From Chromobacterium haemolyticum (GTDB lineage Bacteria; Pseudomonadota; Gammaproteobacteria; Burkholderiales; Chromobacteriaceae), in the NCBI RefSeq assembly GCF_002081825.1, contig NZ_MUKU01000046.1, positions 1 through 36,588 of the forward strand: 36,588 nucleotides of DNA, read 5' to 3'. The notes below the pieces were generated by a model. That model was given only the letters and a program-made list of their open reading frames with translations. It had not been told where the DNA came from and made no database searches. Position numbers and translations under genes: made by a program. Shown piece by piece: positions 1-7,764 of this stretch (its first letter is position 1; each line of letters begins with the position of its first letter).

Positions 1-349
1 CTTCACGCTTTGTGCGTCCACGATCAAAAAGCTGGTCGAGGATTTGCGCCCCAGTCTGATACGGGCCTCTCCAACCAGATTTTTTGAGGGCCCGCTCCAA
101 GATGCTGACACCATCCTGGCCGGGCTCGCTCCAGCGACTAAAGTAGGCATGCACCGTTCGCCACTTGGGAAACTCACTGGGCAACATTCGCCATTGGCAG
201 CCACTCTTGAGCAAATAGAGCACCGCACACCAGACCTCGAACAGGTCCACTGTCCTGGGCTTGGTTTTCTTGCGTACGCTTTCCAATAGCGGTCTGATCT
301 GTTCGAACTGTTCACGACTTACGTCGCTTGGATAATGGCTTCTTCGCAT
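1..349 (-). CDS. IS5-family transposase, N-terminal part, two reading frames
   Basis: Reading from the ATG at 349, the protein begins MRRSHYPSDVSREQFEQI and continues through the conserved LLKSGCQWRMLPSEFPKWRT block typical of IS5-family (IS427/IS1031-like) transposases. After about 89 codons the frame runs over six A residues (80-85 on the plus strand as T6). Homology then continues in another frame: KNLVGEARIRLGRKSSTSF, then LIVDAQSVK, which contains the first catalytic Asp of the DDE triad. Joining the two needs the loss of one A, or an equivalent +1 shift. Many IS5 relatives have two overlapping ORFs fused by frameshifting, so this may be normal; a disabling indel is the alternative. The C-terminal catalytic region lies outside the window. 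Confidence 0.75.
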   Translation of the reverse strand, partial: MRRSHYPSDVSREQFEQIRPLLESVRKKTKPRTVDLFEVWCAVLYLLKSGCQWRMLPSEFPKWRTVHAYFSRWSEPGQDGVSILERALKKSGWRGPYQTGAQILDQLFDRGRTKRE

Positions 350-389
350 TCGGCAATTATCTCAGGACGAAAAGATCGTGAACAGGCTC
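1..389 (-). mobile_element. IS5-family insertion sequence, left part only (cut by window edge)
   Basis: The element runs leftward out of the window. Its outer end is the 17-bp terminal repeat at 373-389, which reads GAGCCTGTTCACGATCT on the minus strand and lies 24 bases upstream of the transposase start, where an IS5-type terminal repeat is expected. The three bases next to it (390-392, TTA) look like the target duplication and are shared with the small element that starts at 393. The same terminal repeat, with one or two differences, bounds the small repeat elements at 393, 6740, 27997 and 28145, so this IS is their probable autonomous partner. The family assignment comes from the encoded protein. 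The far end is not visible, so completeness cannot be judged. Confidence 0.75.
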
Positions 390-392
390 TTA

Positions 393-522
393 GAGCCTGT
401 TTACGATCTCGCGAGCTAAGGCGAGACAAGGCGTTGCGGCTGAGAAAGCGGAATGTACACGTGGTACATGGCGCACTCACCGTGTAACGCTCCACGACGC
501 GCAGCAGATCGTAAACAGGTTC
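393..522. mobile_element. MITE-like element, copy 1 (130 bp)
   Basis: It is bounded by GAGCCTGTTTACGATCT (393-409) and its inverted partner AGATCGTAAACAGGTTC (506-522). It is flanked by TTA on both sides (390-392 and 523-525), consistent with a 3-bp target duplication. The right TTA is the stop codon of orn read on the minus strand. The interior carries a short inverted motif around GTACACGTGGTAC and a GC-rich arm, CTCGCGAGCTAAGGCGAGAC, that recurs in the other copies. It has no coding capacity. The outer end sits directly against the IS5 element, sharing one TTA. Confidence 0.8.
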
Positions 523-1068
523 TTACAGCTTGAGGAAATGCTCGCGGTAGTAACGCAACTCCTCGATGGACTCCAGAATGTCCGCCAGCGCCTCGTGTTT
601 GCCGCGCTTGACCACGCCGCGCGCCACTTCCGGCTTCCAGCGCTTGCACAACTCTTTCAGCGTAGACACGTCCAGGTTGCGATAGTGGAAATACTCCTCC
701 AGCTTGGGCATCCAGCGCACCATGAAGCGCCGGTCCTGATGAATGGTGTTGCCGCACATCGGCGTGATCCGCGGCGGCACGTACTGAGCCATGAAGTCCA
801 GCAGCATCTGCTCGGCCTCGGCTTCGCCCAAGGTGGAGGCCTTGACCTTCTCGATCAGGCCGCTTTTGCCGTGGGTGTTCTTGTTCCAGTCGTCCATGCC
901 GTCCAACACTTCGTCGGGCTGGTGGATCACCAGCACAGGCGATTCCGCCACCACGTTCAGTTGGCTGTCGGTAACGATCATCGCCACTTCGATGATGCGG
1001 TCGGTCTCAGGATTCAGGCCCGTCATTTCCATGTCGAGCCAGATGAGGTTCATTTGATCTTGTGTCAT
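523..1068 (-). CDS. orn: Oligoribonuclease
   Basis: This is a 181-residue DEDDh-family 3'-5' exoribonuclease that degrades 2-5 nt RNAs, the last step of mRNA turnover, and also pGpG from cyclic-di-GMP breakdown. The motifs are visible: WLDMEMTGL (Exo I, Asp and Glu), HQDRRFM (Exo II), LDVSTLKEL (Asp) and [11 protein letters not shown] (Exo III His and Asp). I chose the ATG at 1068 because it gives the family length and the usual short lead before NLIWLDMEM. An in-frame ATG at 1107 would add 13 residues without family support, and one at 1053 is also possible. It diverges from the M48 protease gene at 1150, leaving about 80 bases for both promoters. Its TAA stop is the target site of the MITE at 393-522. 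Confidence 0.95.
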   Translation of the reverse strand: MTQDQMNLIWLDMEMTGLNPETDRIIEVAMIVTDSQLNVVAESPVLVIHQPDEVLDGMDDWNKNTHGKSGLIEKVKASTLGEAEAEQMLLDFMAQYVPPRITPMCGNTIHQDRRFMVRWMPKLEEYFHYRNLDVSTLKELCKRWKPEVARGVVKRGKHEALADILESIEELRYYREHFLKL

Positions 1069-1149
1069 ACTTGCCAATCTTTGCAAAACCCTGCCATTTT
1101 CCTTCATTGCCGCGCTGGCGGCAAACCTGACAGCAGATAACGGACTCCG

Positions 1150-2394
1150 ATGACCGAGGCATTCAGCTCTCTCTTCCTGGCCGCGCTGGCGGCCACCCTC
1201 GCGCTAAAGCTCTGGCTAGGCTGGCGTCATGCCCGCCACATCGCCCGCCACCGCGCGGAAGTGCCCGCGGCTTTCCGCGACGCCATCACCTTGCAACAAC
1301 ATCAGTTGGCCGCCGATTATTGCATCGCCAAAACTCGCTTCGGCCTGTTTTCCGCCTTATTGGACAGCCTGGTGATCCTGGCGCTGACCTTTGGCGGCGC
1401 GCTGCAATGGCTGGCCGGCATCGCCGCCGGCGCCAGCGCCTCGCCGCTGCTGTCCGGCCTGCTGCTGATCGTGGGCGTGGCGGCGCTGACCGGCTGCGTC
1501 AGTTTTCCGCTCAGCCTGTACTCCACTTTCGGCATCGAGGCCCGCTTCGGCTTCAACAAAACCACGCCCAGGCTGTTCATCATCGACCAGATCAAGGGTC
1601 TGCTGCTAGGCGCCGTCATCGGCTTGCCGCTGGTGGCGCTGGTTCTGTGGTTGATGGACATCTCCGGTCCGCTGTGGTGGCTGTGGGTGTGGCTGGTCTG
1701 GACCAGCTTCCAACTACTGATGGTAGCGCTCTACCCAACGCTGATCGCCCCGCTGTTCAATAAATTCGTCGCGCTGGAAGATTTGGATCTCAAGGCCCGC
1801 ATCGAAGCGCTGCTGCAACGCGCCGGCTTCAAAAGCCAGGGCGTGTTCGTGATGGACGGCTCCCGCCGTTCCAGCCACGGCAACGCCTATTTCACCGGCT
1901 TTGGCGCCGGCAAACGCATCGTGTTTTTCGACACCCTGCTGGGACAGCTGGACCACGCCGAGATCGAGGCGGTGCTGGCGCATGAGCTGGGCCACTTCAA
2001 ACGCCGCCACATCGCCAAACGCATCGCGCTGGCCTTCGCGCTGTCTTTGGGCTTCCTGTTCCTCTTGGGCCAGTTGCTGGATGCGCCGTGGTTCTACGCC
2101 GGCCTGGGCGTTGACACGCCCAGCACCGCGATGGCGCTAATCCTGTTCTTCACCGCGGTGCCGGCCTTCACCTTCCCGTTCACGCCACTGTCCAGCAGCC
2201 TGTCGCGCCGCCACGAATATGAGGCCGACGAGTTCGCCGCCAGCGAGACCGACGCCGGCAAACTGGTGTCGGCCCTAGTCAAGCTCTATCGCGACAACGC
2301 ATCCACGCTGACGCCGGATCCGCTTCACTCCGCTTTTTACGACTCGCACCCGCCCGCGGCGCTGCGCATCAACCATCTACAAGGAAACCGCTGA
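1150..2394 (+). CDS. M48-family membrane metallopeptidase (CAAX protease type)
   Basis: The product is a 414-residue inner-membrane zinc protease of the Ste24/CAAX-prenyl-protease-like M48 group. The first half has several hydrophobic helices. The catalytic motif [10 protein letters not shown] starts near residue 278, and a downstream EYEADEFA block near residue 356 supplies the third zinc ligand. Bacterial members are thought to act in membrane-protein quality control; no substrate can be inferred here. It is the first gene of an operon: the phhB-like gene starts one base after its stop, followed by the overlapping rsgA. In E. coli orn and rsgA are direct divergent neighbours, so this gene and phhB look inserted into a conserved orn/rsgA arrangement. 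Confidence 0.9.
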   Translation: MTEAFSSLFLAALAATLALKLWLGWRHARHIARHRAEVPAAFRDAITLQQHQLAADYCIAKTRFGLFSALLDSLVILALTFGGALQWLAGIAAGASASPLLSGLLLIVGVAALTGCVSFPLSLYSTFGIEARFGFNKTTPRLFIIDQIKGLLLGAVIGLPLVALVLWLMDISGPLWWLWVWLVWTSFQLLMVALYPTLIAPLFNKFVALEDLDLKARIEALLQRAGFKSQGVFVMDGSRRSSHGNAYFTGFGAGKRIVFFDTLLGQLDHAEIEAVLAHELGHFKRRHIAKRIALAFALSLGFLFLLGQLLDAPWFYAGLGVDTPSTAMALILFFTAVPAFTFPFTPLSSSLSRRHEYEADEFAASETDAGKLVSALVKLYRDNASTLTPDPLHSAFYDSHPPAALRINHLQGNR

Positions 2395-2395
2395 C

Positions 2396-2722
2396 ATGAA
2401 CCTGCTCGAACTGTCTTGCGAAGCCCAACACGGCGCCAGCCCGCTGGCCGCCAGCACCGTCAATCAATTGATGGGCTCGCTGCCCGGCTGGAACATCCGC
2501 GGCATCGAACTGACCAAGACCTTCCCCTTCGCCGACTTCCACGACACCATGGCCTTCGTCAACGCGCTGGCCTGGATCGCCCACCGCGAAGACCACCACC
2601 CGGACCTGTCCGTGCATTACAACCGCGTCGTCGTCAATTTCAGCACCCACGACGCCGGCGGCCTGACGCTGAACGACTTCATCTGCGCGGCCAAGACCGA
2701 AGCGCTGCTGGCTCGCCCATGA
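2396..2722 (+). CDS. phhB: Pterin-4a-carbinolamine dehydratase family protein
   Basis: At 108 residues this is the usual length for the family. It carries the signature AHREDHHPDL (residues 61-71) followed by VHYNRVVV and a C-terminal Asp (LNDF), matching the His/Asp active site that dehydrates 4a-hydroxytetrahydropterin after phenylalanine hydroxylation. No phenylalanine hydroxylase gene is next to it, so the role here could be pterin recycling for another enzyme. It is translationally coupled on both sides: its ATG follows the M48 stop by one base, and its TGA overlaps the rsgA ATG (ATGA at 2719-2722). Confidence 0.88.
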   Translation: MNLLELSCEAQHGASPLAASTVNQLMGSLPGWNIRGIELTKTFPFADFHDTMAFVNALAWIAHREDHHPDLSVHYNRVVVNFSTHDAGGLTLNDFICAAKTEALLARP

Positions 2723-3594
2723 CAGGTCAGACCGGACAAATCATCCGCAGCCACGGCCGCCGCTTCATCGTCGAATCCGACGGCCAGGTTTACGATTGCA
2801 CCACCCGCGGCAAGCGCGTCGACTTCGCCTGCGGCGACTGGGTGGACATCCTGGTGCAAAACAAGGAACAGGCCGTCATCGAGCGCTCGCAGGAGCGCCG
2901 CAGCCTGCTCTACCGCCAGGACGACTGGAAAACCAAGGTCATTGCCGCCAATGTGACCCGCATTCTGTTCGTGATCGCCGCCGTGCCCAGCCCCAACGAG
3001 GAATTGCTGGGCCGCTGCCTGATCGCGGCGGAAGCAGGCGACATCGACCCCGTCATCGTGGTCAACAAGGCAGACTTGCCGGAAACCGCGGGCTTGCTGC
3101 TCAAACTGGACTTGTACCGGCGCCTGGGCTACCAGGTGATCACCCTGTCCGCCAAGCAGGACGTCGCGCCATTGCTGCCGCTGCTGCAAGGCCAGACCAG
3201 CGTCTTCGTCGGCCAGTCCGGCATGGGCAAATCCACGCTGACCAATGCACTGCTGCCGGACGCCAACGCCCGCATCGGCGACATCTCCACCGCCTTGGAC
3301 TCCGGCCGCCACACCACCACCCACGCCACGCTCTACCACCTGAACCCGGACAGCCACCTGATCGACTCCCCCGGCTTGCAAGAGTTTGGCCTCAAGCATT
3401 TGAAGGCTGCGGAACTGACCCGTTACTTCCCGGAAATGCGCCCGCTGATTGGCCAATGCCGCTTCCACAATTGTTCGCACCGCGTGGAACCGAACTGTGC
3501 CATCATGACCGCATGTGAATCCGGCGCCATCACTAAGTTTCGGCTAGGTTTGCTGCAACGTCTAACGGATGAACTTTCACCGTCCAGGCCGTAA
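2719..3594 (+). CDS. rsgA: Ribosome small-subunit-dependent GTPase A
   Basis: This is a 291-residue circularly permuted GTPase that checks late 30S assembly. The order is an OB-like N-terminal domain, then G4 (VVNKADL, near residue 115), G5 (LSAKQ), G1 (GQSGMGKST, near 165), G3 (DSPG, near 216) and a C-terminal zinc-binding element with CRFHNCSH and a later Cys. The start is the ATG at 2719 that overlaps the phhB stop; the frame stays open upstream, but that stretch lies inside phhB and has no family similarity. It ends the M48-phhB-rsgA operon, and a phbB promoter follows. Confidence 0.95.
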   Translation: MTGQTGQIIRSHGRRFIVESDGQVYDCTTRGKRVDFACGDWVDILVQNKEQAVIERSQERRSLLYRQDDWKTKVIAANVTRILFVIAAVPSPNEELLGRCLIAAEAGDIDPVIVVNKADLPETAGLLLKLDLYRRLGYQVITLSAKQDVAPLLPLLQGQTSVFVGQSGMGKSTLTNALLPDANARIGDISTALDSGRHTTTHATLYHLNPDSHLIDSPGLQEFGLKHLKAAELTRYFPEMRPLIGQCRFHNCSHRVEPNCAIMTACESGAITKFRLGLLQRLTDELSPSRP

Positions 3595-3616
3595 CGAAAG
3601 GAGTGCGTACTTTCCA

Positions 3617-3645
3617 TTCACATACACGGGTAATTCACTTATCCT
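3617..3645 (+). promoter_or_regulatory. Candidate sigma-70 promoter of phbB
   Basis: TTCACA (3617-3622) and TATCCT (3640-3645) are separated by 17 bases, about 60 bases before the phbB start. The ribosome site AAGGAG lies shortly before the ATG at 3709. The assignment is by consensus only. Confidence 0.4.
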
Positions 3646-3708
3646 AAAAAACTGAAAGTCGTATCGCATAAGCATATCCAGACAGACAGCTAATAAGGAG
3701 CCAGCACT

Positions 3709-4449
3709 ATGACTAAGCGAATCGCACTCGTAACCGGCGGCATGGGCGGTATTGGCACTGCCATCTGCAAAGCCCTGGTTGAAAGCGGTCACATCGTAGT
3801 CACCACCTACAGCAAGCCCGGCCGCGAGCAAGCCTGGCTCGCCGACATGAAGGGTCTGGGACTAAAGGATATCCACGCCTATCAGTGCGATGTCACCGAC
3901 ACCGCAGCCTGCAAGGAACTGGCCGAAAAGGTGGCCAAAGACCTGGGGCCGATCGACGTGCTGGTCAACAACGCCGGCATCACTCGCGACTGCAGCTTCA
4001 AGAAGCAGACCAAGGAAGACTGGGACGCGGTGCTGCGCACCAATCTGGATTCGCTGTTCAATATGACCAAGCCGGTGGTGGACGGCATGGGCGACCGCGG
4101 CTTCGGCCGCATCATCAACATTTCGTCGATCAACGGCCAGAAGGGGCAGTTCGGCCAGACCAACTACTCCGCGGCCAAAGCCGGCATGCACGGCTTCACC
4201 ATGGCCCTGGCGCAGGAAGTGGCGCGCAAGGGCGTGACCGTCAACACCATTTCTCCCGGCTACATCGCCACCGACATGGTGATGGCGGTGGCGGAAGACG
4301 TCCGCAACAAGATCATCGCCCAGATTCCGGTGGGCCGCCTGGGCAAGCCCGAGGAAATCGCCGCCTTGGTGACCTACCTCGCCTCTGAGCAGGCGGGCTT
4401 CATCACCGGCGCCAACGTGGCGATGAATGGCGGTCAGCACATGATGTAA
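3709..4449 (+). CDS. phbB: Acetoacetyl-CoA reductase (SDR family)
   Basis: This 246-residue short-chain dehydrogenase reduces acetoacetyl-CoA to (R)-3-hydroxybutyryl-CoA with NADPH, the second step of polyhydroxybutyrate synthesis. Visible features are the nucleotide-binding TGGMGGIG near residue 9, NNAG, the catalytic Ser in INISSING and Tyr/Lys in YSAAK (Tyr153), and a C-terminal VNGG-like AMNGG. The sequence reads as PhbB/PhaB rather than FabG (e.g. ITRDCSFKKQTKEDWDAV and SINGQKGQFGQTNYSAAK). No phaA or phaC is adjacent, so it is a detached copy with its own promoter and terminator. Confidence 0.92.
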   Translation: MTKRIALVTGGMGGIGTAICKALVESGHIVVTTYSKPGREQAWLADMKGLGLKDIHAYQCDVTDTAACKELAEKVAKDLGPIDVLVNNAGITRDCSFKKQTKEDWDAVLRTNLDSLFNMTKPVVDGMGDRGFGRIINISSINGQKGQFGQTNYSAAKAGMHGFTMALAQEVARKGVTVNTISPGYIATDMVMAVAEDVRNKIIAQIPVGRLGKPEEIAALVTYLASEQAGFITGANVAMNGGQHMM

Positions 4450-4471
4450 CCGGGCCTCTGCCCGCTACGCG

Positions 4472-4503
4472 ACGCCACCCCGCAGGGCGGCGTTTTCTTT
4501 TTG
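4472..4503 (+). terminator. Rho-independent terminator after phbB
   Basis: A hairpin (ACGCC and CCC pairing with GGG and GGCGT around a CGCA loop) is followed by a T-rich run, TTTTCTTTTT. It begins 23 bases after the phbB stop. Confidence 0.75.
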
Positions 4504-4556
4504 TCCGTCCGCTGTGTATGCTATCGCCTTCCCAAGCCACACCCCGACCATACCCC

Positions 4557-5039
4557 ATGGCAGAACATCTGATCATCCACGGCGCCGACAAACAAGAGCG
4601 CTACCAAACCCTATTGCCGCAGGCGCTGGCGCTGATTGAATCCGAGACGGACCAAATCGCCGCGCTGGCCAATCTCTGCGCCGCCTTGCACAGCAGCTTT
4701 GATTGGCTGTGGACCGGCTTTTATCTGGTCAAGGACAAGCAATTGGTGCTAGGCCCCTTTCAGGGACCAATCGCCTGCACCCGCATCCCCTTCGGCAAAG
4801 GCGTGTGCGGCAGCGCCTGGCAGGCCGGCAAAACACTGGTGGTGGAAGATGTCGACGCCTTCCCCGGCCATATCGCCTGCTCGTCCAGCGCGCGCTCGGA
4901 AATCGTAGTGCCGGTCCGCAACGCCGACGGCGAGGTGGTCGCGGTGCTGGACGTGGACTCCAGCGAACTAGCCAGCTTCGACGCGGTGGACGCCGAATAC
5001 CTGGAACGCGTTGCGGAGGGGCTCGTCCATCTGTTTTAA
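4557..5039 (+). CDS. msrC: Free methionine-(R)-sulfoxide reductase, GAF domain
   Basis: The product is a 160-residue single-GAF-domain protein that reduces free Met-R-sulfoxide with thioredoxin as reductant. Three cysteines at 74, 84 and 108 have the same spacing (10 and 24) as catalytic Cys84, Cys94 and Cys118 of E. coli fRMsr. The core motifs WTGFYLV, LGPFQGP, CTRIPFGKGVCG and EIVVPV are all present. I chose the ATG at 4557 (MAEHLIIHG); an upstream in-frame ATG at 4518 would add an unlikely proline-rich stretch. It is a single gene after the phbB terminator. Its TAA stop is followed at once by a remnant of the dispersed terminal repeat. Confidence 0.9.
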   Translation: MAEHLIIHGADKQERYQTLLPQALALIESETDQIAALANLCAALHSSFDWLWTGFYLVKDKQLVLGPFQGPIACTRIPFGKGVCGSAWQAGKTLVVEDVDAFPGHIACSSSARSEIVVPVRNADGEVVAVLDVDSSELASFDAVDAEYLERVAEGLVHLF

Positions 5040-5050
5040 AAGCCTGTTCA
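5040..5050. repeat. Remnant of the MITE terminal repeat after msrC
   Basis: AAGCCTGTTCA directly follows the msrC stop TAA (5037-5039) and matches the first 11 bases of the GAGCCTGTTCA terminal repeat with one change. No matching right end is clear, so it is at best a decayed copy; chance is possible. Confidence 0.35.
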
Positions 5051-5103
5051 ATACCGGCCGCGCTTCAGCGTTGCGGCGCTGAAACTCTTCGCGACCATGA
5101 AAA

Positions 5104-5128
5104 AGCGCGCCTACCGGCGCGCTGTTTT
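5104..5128. terminator. Bidirectional terminator between msrC and the 78-aa membrane protein gene
   Basis: An eight-bp perfect stem, AGCGCGCC/GGCGCGCT (5104-5111 and 5116-5123), has a four-base loop. It is followed by GTTTT on the plus strand and by AAAA on the other side, so it can serve both convergent genes. Confidence 0.75.
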
Positions 5129-5151
5129 CATGACCAGGCCGGCTCAGCCGG

Positions 5152-5388
5152 CTACAGCTGCAAACGCATTGAATCGCGCCCCTCTCGAGAGCGCGACCAA
5201 ACTCGCCCCGCCAGCTCCAAAATCCAGAACACGGCCAGGCCGGACAGAATGGACAGATTCTTGCCCGCAACCATGACCAGCAAGCCCTGCCAGAAAGAAC
5301 CGCCGTCCGCCCAGCACAAACCACACCACACGAACAAGGCCAGCAAGGAGATCAGCGCCGGGGCGCGGTAGTATTCGCCGAAAGTCAT
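5152..5388 (-). CDS. Small two-helix membrane protein, unknown function
   Basis: This is a 78-residue protein starting MTFGEYYRAPALISLLALF. Two hydrophobic stretches (about residues 10-26 and 34-60) are separated by a short polar turn with ADGG, and the C-terminus is basic (RVWSRSREGRDSMR), suggesting a hairpin with a cytoplasmic tail. The start at 5388 is backed by GGAGG seven bases upstream. The frame stays open further upstream as GC-rich low-complexity sequence, which I reject. I do not recognise a family. It is convergent with msrC and lies downstream of the kfrA-like gene on the same strand. Confidence 0.7.
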   Translation of the reverse strand: MTFGEYYRAPALISLLALFVWCGLCWADGGSFWQGLLVMVAGKNLSILSGLAVFWILELAGRVWSRSREGRDSMRLQL

Positions 5389-5489
5389 ATTGCCTCCAAT
5401 AAAGACAATCCTATCTCGACAAACTAACAAAGCTCGCGGCAAGCGACATCGTGGCAAGCACTTAGTAGAAACACGCGCCCGGAGCGCGC

Positions 5490-6557
5490 TTAGCCCAATA
5501 AGGGCAGTTGCAGTTGCCGCCCCAGCCACTCGCGCAAGCCGGCTTCGTCCAGCGTCAACAGCTCCTGACGCGAGACGGCCAGAAGCTCCACCAGTCGCGC
5601 CAGTTGGCGCTCGGCGCCCAGATTCATCTCTCCGGCCAGCCGGCTGTTCTCGCTGGCCATGTCCAGCAGGCGCGCCGAAGTCTGCTCCAATTGCACTGCC
5701 TGCCGCAACGCGTCCTGCTCCAAAGCCGCGTTGCGCCCTTCCAACCACTCCAGTCTCGCCTCCAGCCTGCCGTGGTCTCGTTCACGCTCAGCCAGGCGGT
5801 CGCGCCACTCTCCCTCCAGCCGCGTCCGCTCGCGTCGGCTTTGTTGCAAAGCCTCCTCCTGGCGCGCTTGCGCCTGCTGCATGGCCCGGCGTTCTTCTTC
5901 CATTTGCTCATAAAGCCGCAGCCGCAAGCCTTCCAGACGCTCATAAGCCAGGGACTCGCGCCTGGCGGCTTCTTCGCGCGCCTCCTGCACCTTCAGCTCC
6001 GCGCGCTCCTCCAGCTCCTGCTGGCGCTGCTCAGCCTGACGCCGAACCTCCGCCATTTCCTTCCGGAGCTGCTCCAGCCTCGCCTCCTGCTCCAGCCCCG
6101 CCCGCTCCAACATCTGGCGCCGGGTTTCCTCTCCCTGCAAGCGCCCATCCAAATCCGCCAGCCGCGCGGCGCGCAACTCTAGCTCGCGCAAGGCGGACTG
6201 CAGTTCGGCCTGACGCGCAGCCAAGCTGTCCTTTAGGTCTCGAGTCTCCGCCGCGGCCTGCGCCACCGCGGTTTCCGCGTCCTGACGCAAAGACTCCAGC
6301 CGCCCGTCCGCTTCGTCGCAGGCCCGCTGCCATACTTGCTCGAAAGCTTCGGCCAGGCCGGCCGGCCAATCCGGCCGCCGCGACGAGATCGCCACCCGCG
6401 ACAAAAATTCCTGTCGCCATTCCTTCAAGGTGTTATTGATCGTCGTGTTGGAGCCCGCGCCGATTCTGGCCCGAACCTCCAGCACCGTCGGCCATACGCC
6501 TTCGCCCACCAGCTCAAACGCCGCTTGCCGGATACGCGAATAAATGTCTGTCGCCAT
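5490..6557 (-). CDS. KfrA-like DNA-binding protein with long coiled coil
   Basis: The 355-residue product has an N-terminal domain (about 1-110: YSRIRQAAFELVGEG, PTVLEVRARIG, NTTINNTLKEWRQEF) matching the KfrA N-terminal DNA-binding domain. After it comes a nearly unbroken Arg/Glu/Gln/Ala coiled coil to about residue 310 and a short C-terminal domain (LVELLAVSRQELLTL). KfrA of broad-host-range plasmids is an autoregulated DNA-binding protein that forms coiled-coil filaments; many proteobacterial chromosomes carry homologues of unknown role. This copy sits among core genes with no replication or partition genes nearby. An inverted repeat just upstream (6576-6589) is a candidate autoregulatory operator. 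Confidence 0.82.
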   Translation of the reverse strand: MATDIYSRIRQAAFELVGEGVWPTVLEVRARIGAGSNTTINNTLKEWRQEFLSRVAISSRRPDWPAGLAEAFEQVWQRACDEADGRLESLRQDAETAVAQAAAETRDLKDSLAARQAELQSALRELELRAARLADLDGRLQGEETRRQMLERAGLEQEARLEQLRKEMAEVRRQAEQRQQELEERAELKVQEAREEAARRESLAYERLEGLRLRLYEQMEEERRAMQQAQARQEEALQQSRRERTRLEGEWRDRLAERERDHGRLEARLEWLEGRNAALEQDALRQAVQLEQTSARLLDMASENSRLAGEMNLGAERQLARLVELLAVSRQELLTLDEAGLREWLGRQLQLPLLG

Positions 6558-6575
6558 GCCTGAAAATGCTCATTT

Positions 6576-6589
6576 TGTCGTGACCGACA
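6576..6589. promoter_or_regulatory. Inverted repeat upstream of the kfrA-like gene, possible operator
   Basis: TGTCG-TGAC-CGACA is a perfect 5-bp inverted repeat 19 bases upstream of the start codon. Further TGTCG/CGACA-like half-sites occur close by (TGTCGCCATG overlapping the start codon, GCGACACTT at about 6600). Autoregulation is known for plasmid KfrA; its use here is inference. The sequence just beyond (6605-6650) is markedly AT-rich and is the likely promoter region. Confidence 0.4.
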
Positions 6590-6739
6590 TTTTAGCAAAG
6601 CGACACTTTAAAATATATTACGCATTACATTTAAAATTTAACAAACCTAGCTCAGGCGCCCTGCGCAGCAAGAACCGGCGAAAGAAAAGAGCGGCGCGTC
6701 GCTGCGACGCCCGCCCCTCCTGCCAACTCTCCCGCCTTA

Positions 6740-6881
6740 GAACCTGTTTACGATCTGCTGCGCGTCGTGAAACGTGACACGGCGAGCACTGCTTCGAAAT
6801 ACTCATGTACCCTGTGCACATTCCATTTTCTCAGCCGCAACGCCTTGTCTCGCTTTAGCTCGCGAGATCGTAAACAGGTTC
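6740..6881. mobile_element. MITE-like element, copy 2 (142 bp)
   Basis: The termini are GAACCTGTTTACGATCT (6740-6756) and AGATCGTAAACAGGTTC (6865-6881), a perfect 17-bp inverted repeat. It is flanked by TTA at 6737-6739 and 6882-6884, and the second TTA is the stop codon of the OmpA-family lipoprotein gene read on the minus strand. The interior matches copies 3 and 4: TCATGTACCCTGTGCACATT, then TCTCAGCCGCAACGCCTTGT. This is the most intact copy in the window. Confidence 0.85.
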
Positions 6882-7550
6882 TTAGCCGCGTGCGGCTTCG
6901 CCCACGAAGATTTCCACACGCCGGTTTTTCGCTCGCCCCGCGGCGCTGGCGTTGCTGGCCACCGGCTCATGCGACCCGCGGCCGGCGATGCTGATCCGCC
7001 CCTCGGCCACGCCGCGCGCAGTCAGATAGTCGCGCGTTGCGCGGGCGCGGTTCAACGACAGCGGATCGTTGACCGCGTTGGAGCCGGTATTGTCAGTATG
7101 GCCAACAATCTTCACCGTGGTCACCGGATTCTGATTCAAGGTGGCCGCGAAACGATCGAGAATCGGCCGCAAATTGGGCTTGATATCGTAACGGCCCACG
7201 TCGAAAGACACATCGCTGGGAATGTCCAGCTTCAGCTGATTGTCTGCGGTCTGGCTAACGCTAACGCCGGAACCCTTGGTCGCCTGCTCCATCGCGGCCT
7301 TCTGATCCTGCATGTGCTTGGACCACAAATATCCGCCGCCGGCGCCCAGCGCCGCCCCCAAGGCGGCGCCGGTGGCCGCGCTGCGACCCGGATTGCCGCC
7401 CGCAGTCAGGCCGCCCAGCACCGCGCCGGCCACAGCCCCAATCGCCGCGCCCGTACCGGTGTCTTTCTGTGTTTCGGACATGTTCGCGCAGCCGGACAGG
7501 CCGCCGCTCCCCAGCGCCAATGCAACAAACATCGCGATCAGTTTATTCAT
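6882..7550 (-). CDS. OmpA-family outer-membrane lipoprotein with glycine-zipper domain
   Basis: The 222-residue product has a lipoprotein signal peptide ending in the lipobox LSGC (Cys21). A Gly/Ala-rich glycine-zipper segment follows (about 33-75, GAAIGAVAGAVLGGLTAGG), then a C-terminal OmpA-like peptidoglycan-binding domain with GHTDNTGS, LSLNRARATRDYL, GRGSHEPVASN and NRRVEI. It resembles YiaD-type lipoproteins that tether the outer membrane to the wall. I chose the ATG at 7550 because the signal peptide starts there; the upstream open frame is not protein-like. It diverges from the yegD-like gene at 7765. Its stop codon is the insertion site of MITE copy 2. Confidence 0.9.
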   Translation of the reverse strand: MNKLIAMFVALALGSGGLSGCANMSETQKDTGTGAAIGAVAGAVLGGLTAGGNPGRSAATGAALGAALGAGGGYLWSKHMQDQKAAMEQATKGSGVSVSQTADNQLKLDIPSDVSFDVGRYDIKPNLRPILDRFAATLNQNPVTTVKIVGHTDNTGSNAVNDPLSLNRARATRDYLTARGVAEGRISIAGRGSHEPVASNASAAGRAKNRRVEIFVGEAARG

Positions 7551-7764
7551 GCCTGGATCCTTTCCATTCAGTCCATTACCCGCCCCAGCTCCTGCGGGAC
7601 CCGCTTTCAGCATATACCCATTGCGTCGCGGCCACTGCGCCACCCGGCCAAAAGACAGGCGCAATTGGCCACGCCCGCGAGACAAAACGCTTGATTCGAC
7701 AGCTAAAGCCTTCCCTTGCCGCGTCAATCCGCGTACCATCGCGCCTCGCTTTACGGGAGGGAAT

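Noticed and set aside
5389-5748. Upstream extension of the 78-aa membrane protein frame
   Set aside because: It is low-complexity Gly/Ala/Arg sequence that runs into the kfrA-like gene; GGAGG precedes the internal ATG at 5388.
7312-7764. N-terminal extension of the yegD frame through the OmpA gene
   Set aside because: It is Pro/Ala-rich and antisense to the lipoprotein gene; the ATG at 7765 has a strong ribosome site and starts right before the Hsp70 domain.
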